From positions 34,681,501 to 34,745,500 of the forward strand of contig NC_037090.1 of the NCBI RefSeq assembly GCF_002994745.2: a stretch of 64,000 nt of DNA, in the 5' to 3' direction. Below, piece after piece: positions 1-10,970 of the stretch. Position numbers and translations under genes: made by a program. The DNA is from Rosa chinensis (taxonomy: Eukaryota; Streptophyta; Magnoliopsida; Rosales; Rosaceae). The notes under the pieces are model-generated. The model had not been told where the DNA came from, ran no database searches, and saw only the letters and a list, made by a program, of their open reading frames with translations. Numbering within the stretch: the stretch's first letter is position 1; every line of letters begins with the position of its first letter.

Positions 1-262
1 TTTGACAGTTGTCTGATTAACTTTGTGATATAGTGTCTCTTGTAAACCCCTCCTTTGAACATAGAAATTCTCAGATGTTATTTGATGCATCTCTTCGAAT
101 ATGTCCTTTATGAACACTGAAACCCTTCTTCAAAGCATAGGTGTTATATAAATTGTAAGGCTCATCATCAGAGTGTACTTGCATTCCCACTTTGAGTTCT
201 TCATCGTCTTCAATAGTTTCCTCTATTCCTTTACAAGCCAATTGAACTCTGTGAAACAACAA
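1..262 (-). pseudogene. FAR1-related sequence (FRS) DNA-binding-domain fragment
   Basis: The minus strand from 262 down reads an acidic N-terminal stretch (IEDDEELKVGMQVHSDDE) followed by YNLYNTYALKKGFSVHKG, the pattern of the FAR1/FHY3 DNA-binding domain, a zinc-binding domain derived from Mutator-type transposases and used by plant light-signalling transcription factors. An in-frame TGA at 71-73 interrupts it after RRDASNNI; beyond it the frame resumes with EFLCSKEGF, including the Cys expected in the domain, and runs off the window. What is seen is one exon-like piece, about 85 codons, cut by the window edge and by a stop. It may be a pseudogene or a fragment of an FRS gene or MULE lying to the left. 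The family call rests on motif recognition only. Confidence 0.55.
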
Positions 263-1155
263 ATGTATAACGTAAGGAACAATTATAGCCTCATCTGGTC
301 AAGTAACATATAAAGTTGAAAGCAATTTTTTTTTTTTTTAGCTCAAACACTTTTTATTGAAAAGCTTAAGCAATGATCACTACACCTAGGAAGTTGACGA
401 GAAGACTTCTCTATATTGCATGAAGATTGGTTTATAAGAAACTCTTCTCCACGCAGCTTGCCTCTGCACCACTTCCATAGCAAAGCAATTGAAATGCCCA
501 AATTGAAACCCAATAAAAACCACCTCTCAAACATCAAAATGGTTTCAATTCCAATAAAACCCACCTCCAAAACCTCACAATTTCCAGAATCCAGACTAAA
601 ACCAACCTATCTCCTCTCCAAAACCTCACACGAAATACTCATAAAAAAGAAAAGACTGAAAAAGACAAGAAGCAGTATAGAAATTCAACAAGAAAAAAAG
701 AATACCTTACCGATGAGAATGAACTAACAGGTCCACATTGGTGAATCTGGAATGGAATAGAAAGGATGATGAATTGGGTTAGAGAACAAAGAGGTCGTTT
801 GTTCTTCCCAAATTCAACTATCGAGGAATTTTAATTTAGCTAAATCTCTACGCAGGATAATTGAAATTTGATTGAAAGTTTGGAGCCATTTTCGCAGCAA
901 GCTGGCGTGGAAAAAAAAACACAAGTGTCAAGCTACAAATGGGTGGTCGTATATGTGACATGGTGGGGGTGCTCTACCTAAGTATATCTCAGTTAACAAG
1001 AATGGCTTTACAAAAGACAAGTGTACAAGTTGACTATAATTAAAGACTAAAATAATTAAGGACAAAAAGTGGGGACTGGGGGAGCATAAATAATTAAATA
1101 CGCAAAGCCGGGCCTATATGCATGTGTAGCACACTCCAGTTGTCAGTACTAGGTA
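263..1155. other. No gene recognised
   Basis: AT-rich sequence with a T-run at 328-340. Short open frames on both strands at 343-727 overlap one another and show no recognisable domain. A GGTAAGG sequence near 708 on the minus strand resembles a 5' splice site, so a non-coding or UTR exon cannot be excluded, but nothing supports a protein. Confidence 0.4.
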
Positions 1156-1675
1156 GCTTGTCTCTTTCGTACTTGATAGTACTAGTGGGGCAGACCTTCA
1201 AATTTTTTTTTTTTAAAAGTTGCATGTTATAAATAGAAAGATTTTTATTCTTTCAAGTTTTCGTTTATGCTTATTTTGATCAAAGTACGTCAACAAATTA
1301 ACGGGCATCACATGCAGTTACGCAACCATATATCGATGTTCAACAATTTGACCATGAATTGAAACATGATTACATGAACAAAACATGAAACATGGATATG
1401 TAAAGAAATTAGTTGAAATGAAGGTTATGTATTTAAACATTATTAACCCCTTACTAGTACAACTTAATTAGGGGTTAATGTTTACTTACTTAAGCTTCAC
1501 TATAATTAATTTCTAACCTTCACTATAATTAATTTCTTTACATATCCATGTTCATGTTTTGTCCATACTTTATTGTTAAATCGTTGAAGATTGATATATA
1601 GTTGTGTGCCTATATATGATGCCCGTTAATTTGTTTACGTACTACCCCATTGGTACTATCAAGTATGAAACAGTC
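1156..1675. repeat. Foldback (inverted-repeat) element
   Basis: The stretch around 1160-1440 is repeated as its reverse complement around 1485-1675. Matching landmarks are ACTTGATAGTAC (1171 side) with GTACTATCAAGT (1653 side), ACAAATTAACGGGCATCA with TGATGCCCGTTAATTTGT, and ACATGGATATGTAAAGAAAT with ATTTCTTTACATATCCATGT. The arms are imperfect and the loop is short, the shape of a MITE or foldback transposon. No clean target duplication was found, so the superfamily is not assigned. Confidence 0.6.
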
Positions 1676-1930
1676 AACCTTAATTACTACTAGCTAGCAA
1701 GGGGTTAGTGTTCAAATACGTAACCTTCATTACAACTATTTTCTTTACACGTGACATTTGATTTTTTCTTTTATAAAATAATAAATAAAAGGGTGTTTTC
1801 GTATATAGACCCTCTTTAAATTTTTCTAAAAATTTATTTTCCATTTTGCCCTTCTATAAAATTGTAAAAAAAAAATGACACCACATGTTCCACAACCGTC
1901 TTCTTTCTCCCTTCCTTCCTCCCTCACTAT

Positions 1931-1933
1931 TTC

Positions 1934-1978
<45 letters not shown>
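1931..1978. repeat. (CT)n microsatellite
   Basis: Nearly uninterrupted CT dinucleotides with single-base interruptions, followed by a T-run at 1980-1991. The short open frame across it (Ser/Leu alternation) is a by-product of the repeat. Confidence 0.9.
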
Positions 1979-2427
1979 GTTTTTTTTTTTTGGTCTCTCC
2001 TACTCATGGATCATGTAATTTTCTTCATGACATTTGTAAAGTGGATATGATGTACAAGCAAGAGATAGGGTAAAATTTACAATGAGTTGGAGACTGCAAC
2101 TCTGATGCCGATGTCGACTTTGGTTATGGAAACTAAATGTGGGTTTGCAGTTTCTTGAAACTATGATGATTCAAGTTCTTATTTGAATTTACACGTTTGA
2201 ATATGAGGTTACTTTGAAGCATATCATTTAATGTGATTAGCATAGATGAGTAGTCCAATGTATGCAATGAAAGTCATAATCTTGATTCAATTTTGGATAA
2301 GTATGAAGTTCAATCAAAGAATATAATATGAATAATGCTAGGTGAATCACATTTTTATGTACTATATGTATCCCACTTAATTCTTCTTCATTCTTCTGGG
2401 TTGTTGCTGTGATAAATTTTGCTTTTT

Positions 2428-2990
2428 AGTCATATTCACTTCAATCACACGATCCTTGCCAAACACAATTCATATTAATACTACATATATAACCTCACTC
2501 ACAGAGAACCTAGCTAAATCTTATGTTTAAGGAGGTCTATAATTACAAGGATAATACTTGGCTAACCATAGCCAATGACAAGAAGACACATGTTCATTTA
2601 ACAAGGATAATAATAATAGTTTATTGTCATGGAATCTTCTTCACATTTTTGTCAAACACTTTTACCTAGTTATTGGACACGTGTTCTCTTGTCATTGGTT
2701 TTGGTTAGCCAAGGGTAACCATAGCTGATTAACCAAATATTATTCTAATTACACAATAGTGACAATATCAAATGACCCCAAAGGCATAAATGAAGTTTTC
2801 AAAATTTAACACGTTAAACTTTCTTTAAGCCTTAAAAGAAGAAAAGAAAATGAAACAAAATATAGCAAAGTAATGCAGCAACAACCATGGCCCAGCCAAA
2901 TTTTCAGCTTGACTATTTGTTAATAGAAGTATACATTTTATTTGTCATAACCATAACTTGATGATCATAATGCGGGAAGGGATGGAGATT
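2428..2990. other. Remnant of the AAE downstream flank (third copy, gene missing)
   Basis: This stretch matches, in order, the sequence lying just beyond the 3' end of AAE copy 1. Shared blocks include TTTTGCTTT.TAGTC.TATTCAC (2425/10739), CATATTAATACTA (2472/10810), TCTTATGTTTAAGG (2518/10855), AACTTTCTTTAAGCCTTAAA (2817/10919), AGCAAAGTA (2864/10962) and GCAGCAACAAC (2876/14014), then ATTTTATTTGTCATAACCATAACTTGATGAT (copy 1 has a close version at 14027). After about 2985 the match stops and no AAE coding sequence follows. This suggests a third copy of the segment whose gene part was lost or never included. A MITE at 2549-2745 interrupts it. Confidence 0.6.
2549..2745. mobile_element. MITE with 9-bp target duplication (MULE-like)
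   Basis: Terminal inverted repeats start GGATAATACTTGGCTAACC on the left and, read inward on the other strand, GAATAATATTTGG on the right; the inner arms share CCAATGACAAGA with TCTTGTCATTGG. It is flanked by TAATTACAA (2540-2548) and TAATTACAC (2746-2754), a 9-bp duplication with one mismatch. Mutator-type elements typically make 8-10 bp duplications. It lies inside the AAE-flank remnant, and the paralogous sequence near 10866 lacks it. Confidence 0.65.
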
Positions 2991-3094
2991 GAGACCAATA
3001 ATTATTTAGTTGCTGGGACAATTATTGATAAAATTAGATAAGGCATCATAATCATAAGAATCATAATAAAATAATTTCCAACTTTTACTTTTTT

Positions 3095-3360
3095 CAGTGG
3101 ATGATTTTAAGAGTGAAGATGTTCCGCCTTCTGATGATGACTCTCTGAAGATGATAAATTGAACTCTGAACTTCTAGAAAGACAAAAGGAGATGGAATTT
3201 TATGATTTAAACCATAATAAGAAGCAGTAGTCAAAAGAACAGGACAATGTTGGTCCATCCTCCAGCTCTAACGTTCATGGGTTCAATTCTAGTGATATAG
3301 CAAAAACTATGCAGGTTTTTGTCGAAAATGTGTCAAGTTACCAGCGAGCTGGATTACAGG
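3095..3360 (+). pseudogene. Unidentified acidic gene fragment
   Basis: Reading shifts between frames but gives protein-like pieces: VDDFKSEDVPPSDDDSLK, then (another frame) LNSELLERQKEMEFYDL, then a Ser-rich piece ending VFVENVSSYQRAGLQ. The mixed acidic and charged composition and lack of low-complexity bias suggest a decayed exon of a plant gene. There are stops and at least one frameshift. The family is not identified; the acidic part loosely recalls E2F-associated phosphoprotein-type N-termini, but that is a guess. Confidence 0.3.
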
Positions 3361-4562
3361 TTAGTGCATATATGTCTGTCACTTATGTTTGTGTATCAGC
3401 TCTTCAAGAGTTGTCACATAATTTCATCCCAAACACATAAATTGGAGCAATTACCATGGATCTACATTTCTGCTTTTAATGATGATTGTTACAATTCAGA
3501 TGATTTGAACTTATGATCTTAGTTCTGATGGTTTGATTTTGATAGATTTGGAGTGAATACAAAAATCTTTAATTTTATCTTTGATATGTTCATGTATGTA
3601 ATATAGTTGCATATTTTAACAAAACAGACTAATTTACATGAACAAAACATGTGTCTTAAATAAGAAAAAGAGTTTGGGCTATAAGTCCTCGATTTTGTTA
3701 AATATGTAGTAGGTACAACAATGTTATGCCTCTGCCATGAAAATATTAATACAATTTTTCATATATATGAAGTTTGGGTAGTTAAAGTAGTAACTGTTAG
3801 GGACATCCTTAAGTATGAATGTGTATGCAATTTATTAATGATGTTTCTACTCCCAAGTAGAGGAGATCAAGTTAGTAAAGGGAAAGTGAGAGCATCGTAC
3901 CCAAGAGACTGAGTAACTCCATCTTAAGATAGATTACCGTGAAAATAAAACCTAGAAAACACATGTAAATCTACATTTTTACAAATTAATAGGCTTGGCC
4001 CTTTGGAAGCCAAAACTACAAAGAATGATATTAACAATGAGAAAGTGGTGAGACAGTTTGTTGGTTAATTTTAATTTAGATAAAGTAAACTAAGTTGCAC
4101 AAAAATAAAGTAAACAAATAAAGTGTAGAGACTAGACCAATGAGAGGAGTAGAGACTTAGAAATCACGCCTAACCTTACTCATGTGCAAAATGTAACCCA
4201 TACTTAATGTAATAACATGCTTTGACAAATTTTCCTTTAGTGCTTTGTTGAAGTTACGAAAAAACCAACTAATCATGCAATTCAACAAAGTTTGGTAAAG
4301 CTAGGTTAACTTACACAACCTCTCATTTATATTTTATTAAAATCAAAGTGGGCTATGAACCGCAAACCTAACACCCCCTTAGAGAAATTAAATTGATGGC
4401 TGATGCATTAAGTTTAGAGTAAGAAATTCAAGTAACTTAACATTTCCCGTAGGAATCATTAAGCCACCACCTAAAGACTACTCATGCTCAGGGATTCACG
4501 AAGTGGGTTCAAGTTTCCGATTCATTTGTTTCCTAAACATGCTTTCTAGGTGACTAATCTAG
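3361..4562. other. No gene recognised
   Basis: AT-rich sequence with no open frame of convincing composition, no RNA gene and no terminal repeats that I could pair. It leads into the first unit of the 710-bp tandem repeat. Confidence 0.4.
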
Positions 4563-6370
4563 CAAACACATTTAGTAAGCATTAAAGTCTAGAAGTCCAT
4601 AGATTCAAAACATGCATAAACATTAAAATACATGGAAACTTACATTATTTGCACATAAGTTTGGCTATGGCTCAAATCCAACTACGTACTCGCAACACAT
4701 GTTAATACAAATACAAGTCATAAACATCAACTTTCGTCACTTTCAAATTTGAAATTTTTTTTAATTGAATTGATGATTTTATTGAATTTGGTTGATTTGG
4801 AGAATTGAGTATTAATTGCATGTAGTTGATGAATTGGGTATTACCAATAGATAATGTAAGACCCCGGAAATTCATTATTAATTCCTAAATATTTCCTGAA
4901 ATTAATAAAGTGTTCGTTTGTATGAGTTCGTGGTTCGAGGGTGGAGCGGAAGTGTTTCGAACTATTTTTCGCTCTAAATATTTTGATTTAAGGGTTGACT
5001 TTTTATACGTTTGGATTCTATAAAAACTTCCTTCATGAAACTTGTAGAGCGCGTCGATATGAGTTTGTGGACATGCAGAACGCGAGAATCGGAGCTCATC
5101 TGAAGAAGTTATGGGCTTCGGAAAAACTTTTTATTTTTTTATAAAGGACGAATTTTTGCAAAAATTGCAAGGAAGGACAGATTTTCAAATCTGGAAACCA
5201 GTCCCTCTTTCTCTCTCCCCTAGCCCGATCGGCCTCCCACCTTTGCAGGTTGATTTCTTCCTCCTCTAGCCACCAATCAGAACGATTCTTGTTCCTATCT
5301 CTTCGCCTCACTCCCATCTACAACTCTGTGAAGTTTTACGACGTGGGTCGGCTCGTGCACGACGCAGCAACGCCGAGAAGTGGTGGCGACGCTGCAACAA
5401 ATCGCCTTGGTCGGAGTTCACGTTTCCAGCCACCATAGCCAGTGATTCTTGAGTGCTTTTGAAGCCCAGAGGATGTAGAAGCTTTCTGCTAAAGTGGCAT
5501 GCAACAATTCAACTCGTGGTGATCGAATTTGAAGATTGGGAATCTAGGGTTCTTCAGGTTTCAAACCTTCCGAGGTAAATTCCGCCAAATGGCTTTGATT
5601 CTGACTTTGTGTTAGTTATGAATATTGTTGGGCTTGTTGAGAAGAAGATTTTTGGTTTAGGAAGTGTGGCCAAATTTTGAGTTTTACGGCGGCTCTGCCA
5701 CCGTCTGTGGAGGCCGTTTCTGGCCACTTCCGGTCACCCAGGAATTTTTCCTCTTTTTAATCTACACATTGATACGATCATTTCGATATATAGTTTGTAA
5801 TTTTTTGGAAATCGTATGAGCAAGTTATGGATTTTCAAAGTTTTAGGGTTTTCAGTTCGATCAGTTTACGATCATTGGGAATCTGGTAGTCTGATCCACT
5901 TGTAACTTTGAGTTATCAATCATAAAAGTATTCCGGAGACCTTAGGTGGTCTCGGATGAAGTTTTGCCTCGATTGGCATTACTTTCGAGATTTTAGGGCA
6001 AATGGGTCTTTGAATTATAATCATTTTTGATTCGTATACTAAATCATGACATACATTCCTTATGTGATTGACGGAGAGTAGTCGATACCATATCTCTGCT
6101 GTAAGAGAAGACGCAGCGGGATTTTGAGGTGAGTAAATCTCACGTGGTTCATTTACAAACCGAGTTGTTTAATATCCGGAATTGATTGATAATTGTAAAT
6201 CGTTTTGGAAAATAAAGATTTGTTTGAAATAATATGAACTCGATCGACTACGGTTCATAGGGTTACGACTCACAGGTAAAAAAATGAGTTTAAGTATAAA
6301 TTGAATTTCTCGGTTTTAATACGTATGAACTATAGTTGGTATTAGTGGTCATTCCTGCGTGAATGACTAC

Positions 6371-6413
<43 letters not shown>

Positions 6414-9400
6414 CGTGGAATATATATATTGGATGGTGTGACATAGGTGAAGTAATGATCGAGAGTTGATTGGATTGTTATTTCGAGGATTTCTCTTACG
6501 AGCATACAATTATCATGATGTGTTTATTTTTGTGTAAAATTGTGTTTTTCTTGAGGAAGGATTTGAGTCAAGTGGACTTTCAAATGTTCGGTCTAAGGAC
6601 CTTTTATCACATTGGTGATCGAGATAAGGGTATCGGATGCCATAACCATGTTCGGGTGACGGGCTATGATTGAGTAAGTGAGTCGGATGCTATAACCATA
6701 GGCGGGTGATGGGCTACGATTGAGGCGAGTGTATCAGATGCCATAACCCTAGGCAGTGACGGGCTATGATTGAGGTGATGTATGTTACCTTTGAGAGGTA
6801 ACAGTGTTGAGTTTTGAAACGAGTTATTTTGTGAGATTGTGCATTCGGAGTTGAAGGGTGGATTCTTGGTTTTAGCATAAGTTGTTTGATTTATTTATTT
6901 ATTTCCCCTTTTCATTTCTATTGTCGATTTTCAAGTGATCTCCTGAACTAAATTTCTACGCAGGGATTACTAATTTTTACCAAGTGTGATTGTTTGTTTG
7001 GTTGTGTTTTGTGGAGTTAAATATTGTTGCGTTAATTTATCTCACGAGCTGAGAAATTATAAGCATGGGTGACGTAAGTCATTTTAATTGAGATTACTCA
7101 TACGAGCTTGCAAAAGTTTACCAGGTTTGTTGTTTCAACCCGGTGCACTATTCCATGGTGTAGGGTTTATTGTGCAGGTTAGAATATTGAGTGTTTGTCG
7201 TCGAAGCTGAGGTGTACTTTCTATAGCATGGACATAGAAGTGTATTGGTTTTAGCGATCCGCTGTGTAGTGAGAGTGGTGGGTGTGTTTACTTATTGAAT
7301 TATTGTTTAGTTTAATTGGTAAACTCTTTGTAATGTAATCTTTGACTCTAAAGAACGAGTCGATATTGACATTCTGAACTTGGTTTGTTTAGTTGCTTAA
7401 TTTAAATGAAAAATTTTATGAGTGTTCTTTTTGGATTGTTAATTTATCGCGTTTCGGATTCGAATTCCTTTATTCGAAATTCGGGGCGTGACAGATAATT
7501 TAATGTTCACTTTATTGGTCTTCTTAGTCGTGAATTCTTTGTATTGGAATTTAGAAAAGATATTTATTCTAGGTTTTGAATTTTTTGAGTAGTGAGGACT
7601 GACGAAGGTGAAGAAACCAAATGCAAACACAAATGGCAAAAATTGGAAGTTGGAAGTGATAGAACACATACATCAATGAAATGGTTGCAATCCTCCGTCA
7701 TGTTGTACGTTGATCAAAAGCAACATAATTCTAATTTAAGTATTGCAAAAGATTCATAGAATTTTTTTGAAGTTGGTTTATCTTATTTGAAATTTTAGAG
7801 AAAGTCGTTGGTATTGAGGTGATTATGATCTTCTTCTTTTTTTTTGGATAAATTGGTGATTATGATCTTGGTTCTTATTTGTCCTTCTTATGGTGGTTAT
7901 GGATTTCGCTTTCATAGGACCCTTAGTGTCACATTTAGTAAGTAATAAAGTCTAGAAGCTTATAGATTCAAAACATGCATAAACATCAAAACACATGGAA
8001 AATTACATTATTTGCACATAAGTTTGGATATGGCTCAAATCCAACTACTCACAACACATGTTAATACAAATACAAGCCATAAACATCAACTTCGTTGCTT
8101 TCAAATTGAAGAAAATTTTGAATTGAATTGATGATTTTGTTGAATTTGGTTGATTTGGAGAATTGAGTATTGCATGTAGTTGATGAATTGGGTATTACCA
8201 ATTGATAATTTAATGTTCACTTTACGGCTCTTCTTATTTGTGAATTCTTTGTATTGGAATTTAAAAAAGATATTTATTCTAGGTTTTGGATTTTTTGAGT
8301 AGTGAGGACTCATGAAGGTGAAGAAACCAAATGCAAACACAAATGGCAAAAATTAGAAGTTGCAAGTGATAGAACACATACATCAATGAAATGGTTGCAA
8401 TCCTCCGTCATGTTGTACGTTGATCAAAAGCAACATAATTCTAATTTAAGTATTGCAAAAGATTCATAGAATTTTTTTGAAGTTGGTTTATCTTATTTGA
8501 AATTTTAGAGAAAGTCGTTGGTATTGAGATGATTATGATCTTCTTCTTCTTTTTGGATAAATTGGTGATTATGATCTTGGTTCTTATTTGTCCTTCTTAT
8601 GGTGGTTATGGATTTCGCTTTCATAGGACCCTTAGTGTCACATTTAGTAAGTAATAAAGTCTAGAAGCTTATAGATTCAAAACATGCATAAACATCAAAA
8701 CACATGGAAAATTACATTATTTGCACATAAGTTTGGATATGGCTCAAATCCAACTACTCACAACACATGTTAATACAAATACAAGCCATAAACATCAACT
8801 TCGTTGCTTTCAAATTGAAGAAAATTTTGAATTGAATTGATGATTTTGTTGAATTTGGTTGATTTGGAGAATTGAGTATTGCATGTAGTTGATGAATTGG
8901 GTATTACCAATTGATAATTTAATGTTCACTTTACGGCTCTTCTTATTTGTGAATTCTTTGTATTGGAATTTAAAAAAGATATTTATTCTAGGTTTTGGAT
9001 TTTTTGAGTAGTGAGGACTCATGAAGGTGAAGAAACCAAATGCAAACACAAATGGCAAAAATTAGAAGTTGCAAGTGATAGAACACATACATCAATGAAA
9101 TGGTTGCAATCCTCCGTCATGTTGTACGTTGATCAAAAGCAACATAATTCTAATTTAAGTATTGCAAAAGATTCATAGAATTTTTTTGAAGTTGGTTTAT
9201 CTTATTTGAAATTTTAGAGAAAGTCGTTGGTATTGAGATGATTATGATCTTCTTCTTCTTTTTTGGATAAATTGGTGATTATGATCTTGGTTCTTATTTG
9301 TCCTTCTTATGGTGGTTATGGATTTCGCTTTCATAGGACCCTTAGTGTCACATTTAGTAAGTAATAAAGTCTAGAAGCTTATAGATTCAAAACATGCATA

Positions 9401-10745
9401 AACATCAAAACACATGGAAAATTACATTATTTGCACATAAGTTTGGATATGGCTCAAATCCAACTACTCACAACACATGTTAATACAAATACAAGCCATA
9501 AACATCAACTTCGTTGCTTTCAAATTGAAGAAAATTTTGAATTGAATTGATGATTTTGTTGAATTTGGTTGATTTGGAGAATTGAGTATTGCATGTAGTT
9601 GATGAATTGGGTATTACCAATTGATAATTTAATGTTCACTTTACGGCTCTTCTTATTTGTGAATTCTTTGTATTGGAATTTAAAAAAGATATTTATTCTA
9701 GGTTTTGGATTTTTTGAGTAGTGAGGACTCATGAAGGTGAAGAAACCAAATGCAAACACAAATGACAAAAATTAGAAGTTGCAAGTGATAGAACACATAC
9801 ATCAATGAAATGGTTGCAATCCTCCGTCATGTTGTACGTTGATCAAAAGCAACATAATTCTAATTTAAGTATTGCAAAAGATTCATAGAATTTTTTTGAA
9901 GTTGGTTTATCTTATTTGAAATTTTAGAGAAAGTCGTTGGTATTGAGATGATTATGATCTTCTTCTTCTTTTTTGGATAAATTGGTGATTATGATCTTGG
10001 TTCTTATTTGTCCTTCTTATGGTGGTTATGGATTTTTCTTTGAATAGGACCCTTAGTGTCACATTTAGTAAGCATTAAAGTCTAGAAGCTCATAAATTCA
10101 AAATATGCATAAACATCAAAACACATGGAAATTTACATTATTTGCACATAAGTTTGGATATGGTTCAAATCCAACTACTCACAACACATGTTAATACAAA
10201 TACAAACCATAAACATCAACTTTCGCCGCTTTCAAATTGAAGAAAATTTTGAATTGAATTGATGATTTTGTTGAATTTGGTTGATTTGGAGAATTGAGTA
10301 TTGCATGTAGTTGATGAATTGGGTATTACCAGTCGATAATTTAATGTTCACTTTACTGGTCTTCTTAGTAGTGAATTCTTTGTATTGAAATTTTAAAAAA
10401 ATATTTATTCTAGATTTTGGATTTTTTGAGTAGTGAGGACTCACGAATGTGAAGAAACCAAATGTAAACACAAATGGCAGAAATTGGAAATTGGAAGTGA
10501 TAGAACACATACATCAATGAAATGGTTACAATTCTCTGTCATGTTGTACGTTGATCAAAAGCGGCATAATTATGATTTGGGTATTGCAAAAGATTCGTGG
10601 AAATTTTTTGAAGTTCGTTTATTTGACTTGAAATTTTATAGAAAGTCATTGGTATTGAGGTGATTATGATTTTTTTTTTAGATAAATTGGTGATTATGAT
10701 CTTGGTTTTTATTTGTCCTATCTCTGGCGGTTATGGATTTTGCTT
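4563..10745. repeat. Tandem array of five units of about 710 bp
   Basis: A unit starting near CACATTTAGTAAG recurs at about 4565, 7930, 8639, 9349 and 10060. The phrase CCTTAGTGTC begins at 7921, 8630, 9340 and 10051, giving periods of 709, 710 and 711. Units 2-4 are almost identical over their whole length; units 1 and 5 are more diverged and share variants with each other (AGCATTAAAG in place of AGTAATAAAG; CAACTTTCG in place of CAACTTCG). Unit 1 is split by a solo LTR at 4855-7493. The repeat carries no recognisable coding sequence; the recurring 82-codon minus-strand frames are AT-rich by-products. Confidence 0.9.
4855..7493 (+). mobile_element. Solo LTR 1 (Ty3-type, 2.64 kb)
   Basis: It begins TGTAAGACCCCGG and ends CGGGGCGTGACA, standard TG...CA LTR ends, and is flanked by the 5-bp duplication GATAA (4850-4854 and 7494-7498). 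The flanking sequence joins perfectly into one 710-bp repeat unit, confirming the boundaries. No primer-binding site, polypurine tract or protein domain lies inside, so this is a solo LTR left by recombination. Internal features are a GT/AT microsatellite (6371-6410) and about three 49-bp tandem repeats with the phrase ATGCCATAACC...GGGCTATGATTGAG (6630-6775). Its start resembles solo LTR 2 (52145) and the partial LTR at 62432. Confidence 0.85.
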
Positions 10746-10766
10746 TCTAGTCCTATTCACCTTAGT

Positions 10767-10785
10767 CCCCCCCCCCCCCCCCCCC
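10767..10785 (+). repeat. Poly-C tract (19 C)
   Basis: Uninterrupted run of cytosines. A similar tract of 25 occurs at 30880-30904 and a G-run near 52280-52298. Exact length may be affected by sequencing or assembly. Confidence 0.85.
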
Positions 10786-10970
10786 GCCAAAGCTAAATAC
10801 AGCTCATATCATATTAATACTAATTAACCTCACTCATAGGGAATCCAGCCAAGTCTTATGTTTAAGGTCTATGATAGAGTAGGCGAGTAGCTAAAGAAAA
10901 AACTTTAAGTTTGGGTAAAACTTTCTTTAAGCCTTAAAGTAATGCCAAAAAGGCCAAAAATAGCAAAGTA

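Noticed and set aside
1885..2073. Small frame with a hydrophobic Leu/Ser stretch resembling a signal peptide
   Set aside because: The hydrophobic stretch is the (CT)n repeat read in frame.
8101..10510. Recurring 82-92-codon minus-strand frames in the 710-bp repeats
   Set aside because: Their conservation is explained by tandem duplication of DNA. Composition is Asn/Lys/Ile/Phe-rich as expected from AT-rich DNA, and the frame is altered in the diverged units.
4563..10745. Possible CRISPR-like or satellite array
   Set aside because: Units are 710 bp without short repeat and spacer structure; the genome is eukaryotic. Called a local tandem repeat because only five units are present.
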